Assembly (NCBI RefSeq): GCF_014645815.1 | Contig: NZ_BMML01000026.1 | Coordinates: 1 to 64,000 of the forward strand | Origin: Streptomyces fuscichromogenes | GTDB lineage: Bacteria > Actinomycetota > Actinomycetes > Streptomycetales > Streptomycetaceae | Direction of reading: 5' to 3' | DNA length: 64,000 nt | The notes under the pieces: model-generated | Database searches by the model: none | Told to the model about the DNA's origin: nothing | Seen by the model: the letters and a program-made list of their open reading frames with translations, nothing else | Part shown: piece after piece, positions 28,143 through 37,111 of the stretch | Position numbering within the stretch: the first letter of the stretch is position 1 | How the letters are laid out: the number at the start of each line of letters is the position of its first letter | Program-made: the position numbers and the translations under genes

Positions 28143-29861
28143 GTGGACGCGCAAGGCCGTGGGCGGGCGGACAACATCGATCCCGCAGACCAGTGGGTGC
28201 TCAATCCGAACACCGGTGAATACGAACTGCGACTGGCACCTTCCGCACCGCAGTCGTCGCCGGTACCCGGGCCGCGCAGACCGGCCTCGCCGGGTCCTGC
28301 CGCGGGCGGTGCCCGGGAGACCGTGAGCCCGGAGGTGCCGGGACAGCGCAGGCGGCGCGCCGAGCCCGAGCCGCCGCCCGGACGCCGCTCGCGGCGGCAG
28401 CCGGTGAAGAAGAAGTCGAAGGCCAAGAAGATCCTGCTGTGGACCGGCGGGACGATGGCCTTCGTGCTGGTCGCCGCCTCGGCCGCCGGCTACCTGTACA
28501 TCAAGCACCTCAACGACAACATCACGTCCGTCTCCGACGACGGCGCGAGCACCGGTGGTTTCAGCAAGGACAAGGCGATCAACCTGCTGATCATCGGTAC
28601 CGACAAGCGGACGGGCGCGGGCAACGAGGGCTACGGCGACACCGGCAGCGTCGGGCACGCCGACACCACGATCCTGCTGCACATCTCCAAGGACCGCTCG
28701 AACGCCACCGCGCTGAGCATTCCGCGTGACCTCATCGTCGATGTGCCCGACTGCCAGACACAGCAGTCGGACGGGAGCGAGAAGGTCATCGCGGGCACCG
28801 AGAACGTCCGCTTCAACACCAGCCTCGGCCAGGACGGCCGTACCGCCAGCTGCACCGTGCGCACGGTGACCGAGCTGACCGGGATCCAGGCCGACAACTT
28901 CATGGTGGCCGACTTCAACGCGGTCAAGACGCTGACCGACGCGGTCGGCGGGGTCGAGGTGTGTCTGGCCAAGGACATCGACGACTCGGACTCGCACCTG
29001 AAGCTGTCCAAGGGCACCCACAACATCTCCGGCGAGACCGCGCTGGCGTTCGTGCGCACCCGGCACTCGGTCGGTTTCGGCGGCGACCTGAGCCGGATCC
29101 AGCTCCAGCAGCAGTTCCTCAGCGCCCTCATGCGCAAGCTCAGCTCCAACTCGACGCTCACCAGCCCGACCAAGCTGCTGAAGCTGGCCGAGGTCGGCAC
29201 CAAGGCGCTCACCGTCGACTCCCAGCTGGACAGCATCGGCAAGCTGAAGGACCTCGGTCTGGAGCTCGGCAAGCTCAACCCGAAGAACCTGACCTTCACC
29301 ACCATCCCGGTGCTGGACAACCCGGCGGAGAAGGTGAAGGTGACCGTCGTGCTCAACGAGACGAAGGCCCCCGCCGTCTTCCAGGCGATCAAGGACGACG
29401 TCTCCTTCACGGCCGTCAAGAAGAAGCAGGCGCAGGCCAGCAAGGACGCGGCGGCGGCCCGTCTGGAGGGCACCAAGTCGGCGGCCTCCGCGGTGCGGGT
29501 GCGGATCCTCAACGGCGGGGCCCCGGCGGGCAGTGCCCAGGAGACCCTCAGCTGGCTCCAGAACCAGGAGGGCGTCCTGAAGTCGGAGAACGCCGGCAAC
29601 GCCGACGCCGAACTCAGCAAGACCACCCTGGAGTACGCCCCCGACCAGGCCGATCAGGCGCGCAAGCTGGCCAGCCTCATGGGGCTGTCCGGCTCCGCGA
29701 TGAAGCCCGGCAAGAGCGTGGTCAACTCCCAGGGCCTGCCCGCGATCACGCTGACGCTGGGCAAGGACTTCCAGGGGGCGGGAGTCTCCCTCACCACACC
29801 GACAAAGGCGCCGGACGTGGACAGCAAGACGACGGCGGACAAGGTGACGTGCGCCAAGTAG
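28143..29861 (+). CDS. LCP family protein 2, with LytR_C domain
   Basis: 572 aa. The GTG start at 28143 (VDAQGRGRADNIDPADQW) has GGAGGA 11 nt upstream; an in-frame start at 28023 is less likely. A long cytoplasmic N-terminus (about 1-95) with Arg/Lys-rich end precedes a TM helix (about 97-120). The LCP domain follows (about 150-390; NLLIIGTDKRTGAGNEGYG, SIPRDLIVDVPDC, AFVRTRHSVGFGGDLSRIQLQQQF). A LytR_C domain (about 465-555; VRVRILNGGAPAGSAQETL) ends the protein. It is a predicted wall-polymer ligase. The AT-richer 240-bp gap before it likely carries its promoter. Confidence 0.92.
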   Translation: MDAQGRGRADNIDPADQWVLNPNTGEYELRLAPSAPQSSPVPGPRRPASPGPAAGGARETVSPEVPGQRRRRAEPEPPPGRRSRRQPVKKKSKAKKILLWTGGTMAFVLVAASAAGYLYIKHLNDNITSVSDDGASTGGFSKDKAINLLIIGTDKRTGAGNEGYGDTGSVGHADTTILLHISKDRSNATALSIPRDLIVDVPDCQTQQSDGSEKVIAGTENVRFNTSLGQDGRTASCTVRTVTELTGIQADNFMVADFNAVKTLTDAVGGVEVCLAKDIDDSDSHLKLSKGTHNISGETALAFVRTRHSVGFGGDLSRIQLQQQFLSALMRKLSSNSTLTSPTKLLKLAEVGTKALTVDSQLDSIGKLKDLGLELGKLNPKNLTFTTIPVLDNPAEKVKVTVVLNETKAPAVFQAIKDDVSFTAVKKKQAQASKDAAAARLEGTKSAASAVRVRILNGGAPAGSAQETLSWLQNQEGVLKSENAGNADAELSKTTLEYAPDQADQARKLASLMGLSGSAMKPGKSVVNSQGLPAITLTLGKDFQGAGVSLTTPTKAPDVDSKTTADKVTCAK

Positions 29862-30043
29862 GGCGCCACCACGAAGAGTTACGCCGGACGAGCGTCAAGT
29901 AACCGCGAAAAAGCAGGTAACCCTATGGGTCCGTCGCGCGTCTAACCGGGCGCGGGGCGGACCCGTGTGGTCCGTGTGGCGTCCGACGGGGGGCGTGGCG
30001 GCGGGCCTGTGTGCGCAGGGCGCAGGGTGGGGAGGGCAGGGAG

Positions 30044-31783
30044 TTGACGCAGAGCGATGTGCGGGGGGAGGAGGTGCCTGCGGTCGAGGACACGATGTCC
30101 CTCGCACCGAAGGCACCCCGGGCGCCGGGCAGACCCGACGGCAGACCTCGCAGAGGCGGCCCGAAGGACGGCCCGAAGGACGGCGCGAAGGACGGCGCGA
30201 AGGACGGTGCGAAGAGCGGCTCGGGCGGTGACTCGTCCGACGGGCCGAACAGTGGTCGAAGCGGGCGGGGCGGGCGCGGACGACGGGTGCTGCGCTGGTC
30301 GGCGGCCGTGCTGTCGGTGGTGGTCCTCGGTACGGCCGGTGCCGGCTACCTCTACTACCAGCACCTGAACGGCAACATCCACAAGGGCGAGCGCGACAGC
30401 GGCGGCGACTCCAAGGCGAGGAAGACCGCGCCGAACTCGGCCGGGCAGACCCCGATGAACATCCTGCTGATCGGCTCCGACAGCCGTAACTCCGCCGAGA
30501 ACGTGAAGCTCGGCGGCGCCAAGTACGACCGGGGCAGCCCGCCGCTCGGCGACGTCCAGATGCTCATCCACCTGTCCGCGGACCGCAAGAGCGCGGCGCT
30601 GGTGAGCATCCCCCGGGACACCCGCGTCGACATACCCAAGTGCACGGACCCGGACTCCGGCAAGGTGTACCCGGCGACCAACACCATCATCAACGAGTCG
30701 CTGGCCCGGGGCGGTGCCGGCTGCACGCTGGCCACTTGGGAGAACCTCACCGGTGTCTACATCGACCACTGGATGACGATCGACTTCTCCGGTGTGGTGA
30801 AGATGGCCGACGCGATCGGCGGTGTCGACGTGTGTGTCAGGCAGAACGTGTGGGACCACCCGACCCCCGCGGTGCCCGGCGGCTCCGGGCTCAAGCTGAC
30901 CGCCGGCACCCACAAGGTGCAGGGCAAGCAGGCCCTGCAGTGGCTGCGCACCCGGCACGCCTGGGGCAGCGACCTGATGCGGGCCCGCGCCCAGCACATG
31001 TACCTCAACTCGATGATCCGGACGCTGAAGGGGCAGAACGTCTTCACCGACACGCCACGGCTGATGGACCTGGCCGAGGCGGCCACGGACTCGCTGGGGG
31101 TGTCCGAGGAGATCGGCACGGTCAACAAGCTGTACGGCCTGGCCATGCAGCTGAAGTCGGTGCCGACCAACCGCATCACCAGCGTCACGATGCCGAACGT
31201 CCAGGACCCGCAGAACTCCGACCACGTCGTGCCGGCCGCCACGGACGCCGACAAGATGTGGCGGATGATCCGCGACGACGTGGCGTTCGACAAGAACGGC
31301 AGCGCCGCGGAGAACAAGAAGAAGACCACGGCGAGCGCCCAGCCGGCCAAGGAGCCGTCCCTCTCCGCGGGCAGCCTCGGCGTGCTGGTGCAGAACGCCA
31401 CGGGGACCGCCACCGAGGCCGCGGTCGGCGGCCGGGCCCGGGCGCTCGCCCAGGAACTGGCCGGCAAGGGCTACACCAGGGCGGCGGCGGACACCTCGGC
31501 GGCCTCGCAGTCGGTGGAGAAGACGGTCGTCCGGTACCCGAGCGCGGACCTGGAGGGCGACGCGCAGGCGGTCGCCAAGGCGCTGGGGATACCCACCGAC
31601 CAGGTGCAGCAGACCACCGCCGTGTCGGGGGTCACGCTCGTCGTCGGCGCCGACTGGCGAACCGGTACGGCGTACCCGAAGCAGAGCGCGCCGAAGGCCG
31701 GGGACCTGCCGGACAACGCCGACGCCATCAACGGCTCGGACACCAAGCAGTGCATGGACGTGTACGCGCCCTATCGCTGGTAG
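30044..31783 (+). CDS. LCP family protein 3, with KDG-repeat N-terminus and LytR_C domain
   Basis: 579 aa from TTG 30044, which has GGAGGG 7 nt upstream; ATG 30095 is a plausible alternative. The cytoplasmic N-terminus carries five near-identical GPKDG/GAKDG units encoded by a 12-nt tandem repeat (about 30154-30216), then RGGRGRRVLRW and a TM helix. LCP motifs: NILLIGSDSRNSAENVKLGG, VSIPRDTRVDIPKCTD, DFSGVVKMADAIGGVDVC, WLRTRHAWGSDLMRARAQHM. A LytR_C domain closes the chain (LGVLVQNATGTATEAAVGGR). It is a close paralogue of the next gene, evidently by tandem duplication. Confidence 0.9.
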   Translation: MTQSDVRGEEVPAVEDTMSLAPKAPRAPGRPDGRPRRGGPKDGPKDGAKDGAKDGAKSGSGGDSSDGPNSGRSGRGGRGRRVLRWSAAVLSVVVLGTAGAGYLYYQHLNGNIHKGERDSGGDSKARKTAPNSAGQTPMNILLIGSDSRNSAENVKLGGAKYDRGSPPLGDVQMLIHLSADRKSAALVSIPRDTRVDIPKCTDPDSGKVYPATNTIINESLARGGAGCTLATWENLTGVYIDHWMTIDFSGVVKMADAIGGVDVCVRQNVWDHPTPAVPGGSGLKLTAGTHKVQGKQALQWLRTRHAWGSDLMRARAQHMYLNSMIRTLKGQNVFTDTPRLMDLAEAATDSLGVSEEIGTVNKLYGLAMQLKSVPTNRITSVTMPNVQDPQNSDHVVPAATDADKMWRMIRDDVAFDKNGSAAENKKKTTASAQPAKEPSLSAGSLGVLVQNATGTATEAAVGGRARALAQELAGKGYTRAAADTSAASQSVEKTVVRYPSADLEGDAQAVAKALGIPTDQVQQTTAVSGVTLVVGADWRTGTAYPKQSAPKAGDLPDNADAINGSDTKQCMDVYAPYRW

Positions 31784-31909
31784 CGGGAACACACAGGTCC
31801 GCACAGGTAGGCACAGGCAACTCCTATACGCCTGCACGACACTGCCGCCGTGCCCAGGTGCCCGGGAGTTCCGGGTGTGGTGGCGGGTGTGAGCGGGAGG
31901 GCGGGCAAG

Positions 31910-33541
31910 GTGGTGCGCAGCAATGTGCGGGGGGAGGTGTCCGACGTGGTGTCCGCGGTCGAGGACACCATGCCTCTCACGCTCCAGGAGGGTGACGGCG
32001 GACCGGGCGGACCCGGCACGGACGACGGCTCCGGACGCGGTACGGACGACGACCGCAGAAGACGCCGCAGACGCCGGGTCGTGCGCTGGTCGGCCTCGGT
32101 CCTGGCGCTGGCCATGGCCAGCACCGCCACCGCCGGCTACCTGTACTACGAGCACCTCAACCACAACATCAAGAAGGAGTCCCTGAACATCGGGGACTCC
32201 AAGGACCGGGCGACGAAGACCAGGGCGAACGCGGCCGGCCAGACCCCGCTGAACATCCTGCTGATCGGCTCCGACGCCCGGGACTCCGCCGAGAACGTGA
32301 AGCTGGGCGGTGCCAGGGACATCGGCACCGCCGCCCGCGCCGACGTCCAGATGCTGCTGCACGTCTCCGCCGACCGCACCAACATGTCGGTGGTGTCCAT
32401 GCCCCGCGACACCCTGGTCTCCATCCCGAAGTGCACCGACGCCAAGACCGGCAAGGTGTACCCGGCCACCGCCGACACGATGACCAACGCCTCCCTGGAA
32501 CGCGGCGGCCCCGGCTGCACGGTGGCCACCTGGGAGAAGCTCACCGGCATCCACATCGACCACTTCATGATGGTCGACTTCTCGGGCGTGGTGTCCATGG
32601 CCGACGCGATCGGCGGTGTGCCGGTGTGTGTGGACGCCAACATCTACTCGCACACCTCCTCGGGACACGGCTCCGGCCTGAAGCTGAAGAAGGGCACCAC
32701 CTCCGTCAAGGGCAAGCAGGCCCTCCAGTGGCTGCGCACCCGCTACGGCTTCGAGGACGGCAGCGACATAGCCCGGACCAAGGCCCAGCACATGTACATG
32801 AACTCGATGGTCCGCCAGCTGCGCTCCAACGCCACCCTCAGCAACCCCGACAAGCTCCTGGGGCTCGCCGAGACGGCCACCAAGGCGGTCACGGTCGACA
32901 CCGGCCTCGGCTCGGTCACCAAGCTCTACGCCCTGAGCAAGGAGCTGAAGAAGGTCCCCACCGCCCGCATCACCATGACGACGATGCCGTTCGTGTACTC
33001 CGCCGACGGCAACCGGGTGCTGCCCAAGCCCACCGACGCGGCCAAGCTGTGGCGGCTGGTGCGCGAGGACATCGCCCTGGACGGCAAGGACAAGAAGAAG
33101 ACCGCGACCGCCGCGAAGGTCACCGACAAGGCGGCGGCCGACGACAGGATCGCCGTACAGGTGCAGAACGGCACGAAGAGCAGCGCGGAGTCCGCCGTCA
33201 CCGGCCGGGCCGCCGCGGTCACCCAGCTGCTGGTCGGCAAGGGCTTCACCAAGGCGGCCGCCGACAGCTCGGCGCTGCTCAGTGCGGACCAGACCCTGGT
33301 GCGCTATCCGAGCGCGGACCTGGCGGGCGACGCCCAGCGGGTCGCCAAGGTCCTGGGCATCCCGGCCGCGCAGGTGAAGAAGTCCACGGCCGTCGACGGC
33401 GTCACGGTGGTCGTCGGCGCCGACTGGCGCTCGGGCACGAAGTACACCGCCGACGACGACACCACCCCGACGTCGGCGAACGCCCTCAACGCCTCGGACA
33501 CCAAGGCGTGCATGCACGTCGACCCGGACTACACCTGGTAG
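31910..33541 (+). CDS. LCP family protein 4, with LytR_C domain
   Basis: 543 aa from GTG 31910, with GGGAGGG 8 nt upstream (the neighbouring GTG 31913 is equivalent). It has the same order as LCP 3: charged N-terminus, RRRRRRVVRW, TM helix, LCP domain (NILLIGSDARDSAENVKLGG, VSMPRDTLVSIPKCTD, DFSGVVSMADAIGGVPVC, WLRTRYGFEDGSDIARTKAQHM) and LytR_C (AVQVQNGTKSSAESAVTGRA). It differs from LCP 3 mainly at the N-terminus and in lacking the KDG repeats. It converges with the GT2 gene, whose stop is 20 bp away. Confidence 0.9.
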   Translation: MVRSNVRGEVSDVVSAVEDTMPLTLQEGDGGPGGPGTDDGSGRGTDDDRRRRRRRRVVRWSASVLALAMASTATAGYLYYEHLNHNIKKESLNIGDSKDRATKTRANAAGQTPLNILLIGSDARDSAENVKLGGARDIGTAARADVQMLLHVSADRTNMSVVSMPRDTLVSIPKCTDAKTGKVYPATADTMTNASLERGGPGCTVATWEKLTGIHIDHFMMVDFSGVVSMADAIGGVPVCVDANIYSHTSSGHGSGLKLKKGTTSVKGKQALQWLRTRYGFEDGSDIARTKAQHMYMNSMVRQLRSNATLSNPDKLLGLAETATKAVTVDTGLGSVTKLYALSKELKKVPTARITMTTMPFVYSADGNRVLPKPTDAAKLWRLVREDIALDGKDKKKTATAAKVTDKAAADDRIAVQVQNGTKSSAESAVTGRAAAVTQLLVGKGFTKAAADSSALLSADQTLVRYPSADLAGDAQRVAKVLGIPAAQVKKSTAVDGVTVVVGADWRSGTKYTADDDTTPTSANALNASDTKACMHVDPDYTW

Positions 33542-33560
33542 CGGGAGCGCCGGGCGGTGC

Positions 33561-34610
33561 TCAGTCGGACACGGGGCTGAGCACGGCCGGGCGACGGGAC
33601 GCGATGACCCGCTTCGCCAGCGACCTGGGGCTGGTCAGGAAGCCCCACCCCCACGACATGTGCATGGTGGCGAGGGCGACGGGTATCCGGAGCCGGGCAC
33701 CGAGCGGCAGCCCCTTGCCGGCCGGCAGCGACCCGGCGACGATCGCCGCGAGGTAGCCGCCGGGGATCAGGAACCCGAACGGGGTGACCAGCGCCCCCGC
33801 CACGACGCCCGCGGCGATCGCGCACACCGCCACCGGCGGGGCGAGGTAGCGTAGGTTGATGGAGCCCTCGTGGTAGCGGGCGACGACGTGCCGCCAGCGG
33901 CCGTAGTCCTTGTACTGCTTGGCGAGCGCCCGCACGCTGGGCCGCGGCCGGTACGACACCTTCAGCTCCGGCGAGAACCAGATCAGCCCGCCGGCCTCCC
34001 GGATCCGGAAGTTCAGCTCCCAGTCCTGGGCGCGGATGAACTCCTCGTTGTAGCCGCCCTGTTGCTCCAGCGCCTCGCGCCGGAAGACACCGAGGTAGAC
34101 GGTGTCGGCGGGGCCGGCCGCGCCGCCGGTGTGGAAGGCCGCGTTGCCGACGCCGATCTTCGAGGTCATGGCCGCGGCGACCGCGTGCTCCCAGTCGTTC
34201 TCGCCCTCGGCGTGCATGATGCCGCCGACGTTCATCGCGCCGGTCTCCTCAAGGAGCCGTACCGCGGTGGCGATGTAGTTCGGGGAGAGCATGCCGTGGC
34301 CGTCGACGCGGACCACGATCGGATGCCGGGAGGCCTTGATCGCGGCGTTCAGCGCGGCCGGGGTGCGCCCGGTCGGGTTCGGGACGGTGTGCACGCGCTT
34401 GCTTTTGAATGATGCAGTTTCCGCGACGAGCTCGGCGGCGATCTCGTCCGTGCGGTCCGTGGACGGACCGAGGGCGATGACGACCTCCAGCTCTCCGGCG
34501 TACTCCTGCGCGAGGATCGCTTGGACGGCCCCGCGCAGATGCCGCTCCTCGTCGAGGACGGGCATGATCACAGAAACTGCGGGGTGCCGCACGTCGGGCT
34601 TGGCGTTCAT
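33561..34610 (-). CDS. family 2 glycosyltransferase, membrane-associated
   Basis: 349 aa, start ATG 34610 (MNAKPDVRHPAVSVIMPVLDEERHL). GT-A fold motifs: SVIMPVLDEERHLRGAVQAIL, the nucleotide-binding stretch ELEVVIALGPSTDRTDEIA, the DxH-like IVVRVDGHGMLSP, and RAQDWELNFRIREAGG as acceptor motif. The C-terminal 90 residues hold about three hydrophobic segments. It transfers sugar from an NDP-sugar to a membrane acceptor; sugar and acceptor unknown. Placed among LCP genes, it probably helps make a polymer that these attach to the wall. Confidence 0.9.
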   Translation of the reverse strand: MNAKPDVRHPAVSVIMPVLDEERHLRGAVQAILAQEYAGELEVVIALGPSTDRTDEIAAELVAETASFKSKRVHTVPNPTGRTPAALNAAIKASRHPIVVRVDGHGMLSPNYIATAVRLLEETGAMNVGGIMHAEGENDWEHAVAAAMTSKIGVGNAAFHTGGAAGPADTVYLGVFRREALEQQGGYNEEFIRAQDWELNFRIREAGGLIWFSPELKVSYRPRPSVRALAKQYKDYGRWRHVVARYHEGSINLRYLAPPVAVCAIAAGVVAGALVTPFGFLIPGGYLAAIVAGSLPAGKGLPLGARLRIPVALATMHMSWGWGFLTSPRSLAKRVIASRRPAVLSPVSD

Positions 34611-34736
34611 AGGGGGCTCACGTTACCGCGAACGGGGGACACCGGTGCGCGCCGCATGGGCGGCGCCGCGGGCTGAAGGTCGTATCGGCCTACCGTGCTC
34701 ACGGATCCCACGTACGGCCTCGTCCGGAGGTGTCCT

Positions 34737-36287
34737 TTGTCCGCCAGCCCGCCCCGGTCCCCCGCCCGGCCCGCCCGGCCGCAGCGCCGACCGCAGCCCA
34801 CCCGTCAGGCCCCGCGGCCGCCGGTACGACCCAGAAGGCCCCGGCGGCCGCGCTGGGCCATGCGGGCGGTGACCACGCTCTCGGTGGTGGTGCTGGCATC
34901 GGCCGGGATCGGGCACTCGGTGATGGCCGGCCTGGACGCGGACATCGCCCGGGTCGACCCCTTCAAGGACATGAAGAACCGTCCCGCCGCGGGCCACGGC
35001 ATGAACGTGCTGCTGGTCGGCACCGACGGCCGCGACAAGATCACCGAGCGGGAGCGGCGGAAGTACCGGCTGGGCGGGGCGCCCTGCCACTGCACCGACA
35101 CGATCATGATCGTGCACATCTCGGCGGACCGGGAGCGGGCGACGGTGGTCAGCCTGCCGCGCGACTCGTACGCCGAGGTCCCGGCGCACCTCGACGGGAC
35201 GACCGGCCGGCCGCACGCCGCGCACCCCATCAAGCTGAACGCGGCGTACGCGGAGGGCGGCCCGCAGCTGACCGTCCGCACGGTCGAGGACATGACCCAT
35301 CTGAAGATCGACCACTACCTGGAGGTCGACTTCATCACGTTCATGCGGACCGTCGACGTGCTCGGCGGGGTCCGGATCTGCACCGCCCAGCCGCTCAAGG
35401 ACTCCTACACCGGCCTGAACCTCTCCGCCGGCTCGCACACACTGGGCGGCGGCCAGGCCCTGCAGTACGTCCGCTCCCGGCACGTCGACGCGGCGAGCGA
35501 CCTGGGCCGGATGAAGCGGCAGCAGCGGTTCCTGGCGGCGCTGATCGAGCGGGCGACGTCGAGCGGGGTGCTGCTCAACCCGATCAGGTTCCGGGACGTG
35601 ACGCGGGCGGTGCTGGGGTCGGTGCGGGCCGACACCGGCTTCGGCACGGACGAGTTGCTGGACCTCGGCCGGGCGATGCGCAACTTCTCGCCGTCCTCGT
35701 CCGAGTTCACGACCGTCCCCGTCGGACAGCTGGGGTTCGCCGTGAAGGGCATCGGCTCGACGCTGAAGTGGGACCGGGCCGGGGCGGACCGGCTGTTCCG
35801 GTCCCTGCGCGACGATAAGCCGCTCGCCACCTCGTCGGCGCACGCGCCCACGCCGACGCCCTCGCCGACGCCCACGCCCACGCATGCGTCGGAGCCGCGG
35901 GGGCCGGTGCCGGCGACGGTGGAGGTGGCACCGGGCCAGATCCGGGTCCAGGCGGAGAACGGCACGGGTACGGCGGGGCTGGCGCGGCGGATGGACGCGG
36001 CGCTGGCGGCGGCGGGCTTCGCGACGAACCACCTGCCGGTGAGCGCCGCCCGGCACGACGTGCGGCGGACGGTGGTCTCCTTCGACCCGCGCTGGGACCG
36101 CTCGGCGCGGTCACTGGCGGCGGCGCTGCCGGGCAGCGAGCTGCGGGCCGTGCCGGGGCTGGGGCCGGTGCTGCGGGTGACGGTGGGGGCGGACTTCACG
36201 GGCGCGGTGCGGCCGGTGCGGGTGGCTGCGCCGGCGACGCCGCCGGTGGAGTCTTCCGTTATCCGGGGGGATGAGAAGGTCTGCTGA
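34737..36287 (+). CDS. LCP family protein 5, with LytR_C domain
   Basis: 516 aa. The start is TTG 34737 (LSASPPRSPARPARPQRRP), with GGAGG (34726-34730) 6 nt upstream; a -10-like TACCGT (34691-34696) precedes it. An Arg/Pro-rich cytoplasmic start, a TM helix (about 43-62), and the LCP domain follow: NVLLVGTDGRDKITERERRKY, DTIMIVHISADRERATVVSLPRDSYAEVP, YVRSRHVDAASDLGRMKRQQRF. A Pro/Thr linker (TPTPSPTPTPTH) leads to LytR_C (IRVQAENGTGTAGLARRMD). It is a predicted wall-polymer ligase. It converges with the thioesterase gene across a two-sided repeat and terminator. Confidence 0.9.
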   Translation: MSASPPRSPARPARPQRRPQPTRQAPRPPVRPRRPRRPRWAMRAVTTLSVVVLASAGIGHSVMAGLDADIARVDPFKDMKNRPAAGHGMNVLLVGTDGRDKITERERRKYRLGGAPCHCTDTIMIVHISADRERATVVSLPRDSYAEVPAHLDGTTGRPHAAHPIKLNAAYAEGGPQLTVRTVEDMTHLKIDHYLEVDFITFMRTVDVLGGVRICTAQPLKDSYTGLNLSAGSHTLGGGQALQYVRSRHVDAASDLGRMKRQQRFLAALIERATSSGVLLNPIRFRDVTRAVLGSVRADTGFGTDELLDLGRAMRNFSPSSSEFTTVPVGQLGFAVKGIGSTLKWDRAGADRLFRSLRDDKPLATSSAHAPTPTPSPTPTPTHASEPRGPVPATVEVAPGQIRVQAENGTGTAGLARRMDAALAAAGFATNHLPVSAARHDVRRTVVSFDPRWDRSARSLAAALPGSELRAVPGLGPVLRVTVGADFTGAVRPVRVAAPATPPVESSVIRGDEKVC

Positions 36288-36300
36288 GGGTCGTGGTTCG

Positions 36301-36415
36301 GCTGCGGGCCGGTGGGGGCTGGTCGCGCAGTTCCCCGCGCCCCTAAAAAAACAGGGGGTTGCTCGGCGCCCCTTCTTTTGGGGGCGCGGGGAACTGCGCG
36401 GGCAACCCCCAACGC
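36301..36415. terminator. bidirectional terminator built from two facing repeat copies (copies 4 and 5)
   Basis: A plus-strand repeat copy (core 36324-36343) is followed by a run of seven A (36345-36351). A minus-strand copy (core 36381-36400, exact) is preceded by TTCTTTT. The two form a long imperfect hairpin between the convergent LCP 5 and thioesterase genes. The A and T runs on the two sides suit termination in either direction. Confidence 0.75.
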
Positions 36416-36443
36416 ACCCGCGGCCGACGACGCACCGGCCGTC

Positions 36444-36992
36444 CTAGTCCACGTACCCTTCGGCCGCCCTGCGCTCGCGCAGCTCCCTGATCTCCCGGCG
36501 CCGCGCCAGCCGGTGCGTGCGTCTGATCTGGGCCTCCTGGTAGCGCCGGCGGTCGCGGTCGGTCTCCGGCAGGACCGGCGGCACCCGGCGCGGCTTGCCG
36601 TCGGCGTCCACCGCCGCGAAGACCAGGTAGGCCGAGCCGACCTGGGTGGCCGGGGTCGACTCGTTCCAGCGCTCGGCGAGGACCCGCACCCCCACCTCCA
36701 TCGACGTCCGGCCGGTCCAGTTGACCTGGGCCTTGACATGGACCAGGTCGCCGACGCGGACCGGCTCCAGGAACGCCATCTCGTCCATGGACGCGGTGAC
36801 GGCGGGACCGCCCGAGTGCCGGCCGGCGACCGCGCCCGCCGCGTCGTCCACGAGCTTCATGATCACGCCGCCGTGCACCGTCCCCAGGAGGTTGGTGTCG
36901 CTGTGGGTCATGATGTGGCTCAGGGTGGTCCGGGACGCGGACGTCGGCTTGCCGGGTATACCGGATTCCGCCTCGGGGGCCTGGTCTGTCAT
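36444..36992 (-). CDS. acyl-CoA thioesterase (hotdog fold)
   Basis: 182 aa, start ATG 36992 (MTDQAPEAESGIPGKP) after GGTGGGGG. Single hotdog domain (about 22-140) of the YciA/BFIT type: SHIMTHSDTNLLGTVHGGVIMKLVDDAAGAVAGRH contains the catalytic-loop Asp and Gly, and SMDEMAFLEPVRVGDLVHVKAQVNW the central strand. It hydrolyses acyl-CoA to free acid and CoA; chain length cannot be inferred. The C-terminal 40 residues are an Arg-rich helix (RRRYQEAQIRRTHRLARRR). It is divergent from LCP 6, 119 bp apart. Confidence 0.9.
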   Translation of the reverse strand: MTDQAPEAESGIPGKPTSASRTTLSHIMTHSDTNLLGTVHGGVIMKLVDDAAGAVAGRHSGGPAVTASMDEMAFLEPVRVGDLVHVKAQVNWTGRTSMEVGVRVLAERWNESTPATQVGSAYLVFAAVDADGKPRRVPPVLPETDRDRRRYQEAQIRRTHRLARRREIRELRERRAAEGYVD

Positions 36993-37111
36993 GGCCCCCA
37001 CCTTATGCCGATGCGACAATCGCGGAATTTGTGTCGGCTTCGCAACAGCGGTGCCCTGATTTTCCGACGACCCTTGTAAGAGACATGGGCGCTGCCTGCA
37101 CACTGGGGCCC

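Noticed and set aside
29942-33517. 1191-codon minus-strand open frame
   Set aside because: It is antisense to LCP 3 and LCP 4 in the frame that GC-rich codons keep open; composition is a mirror of those genes, with no family match.
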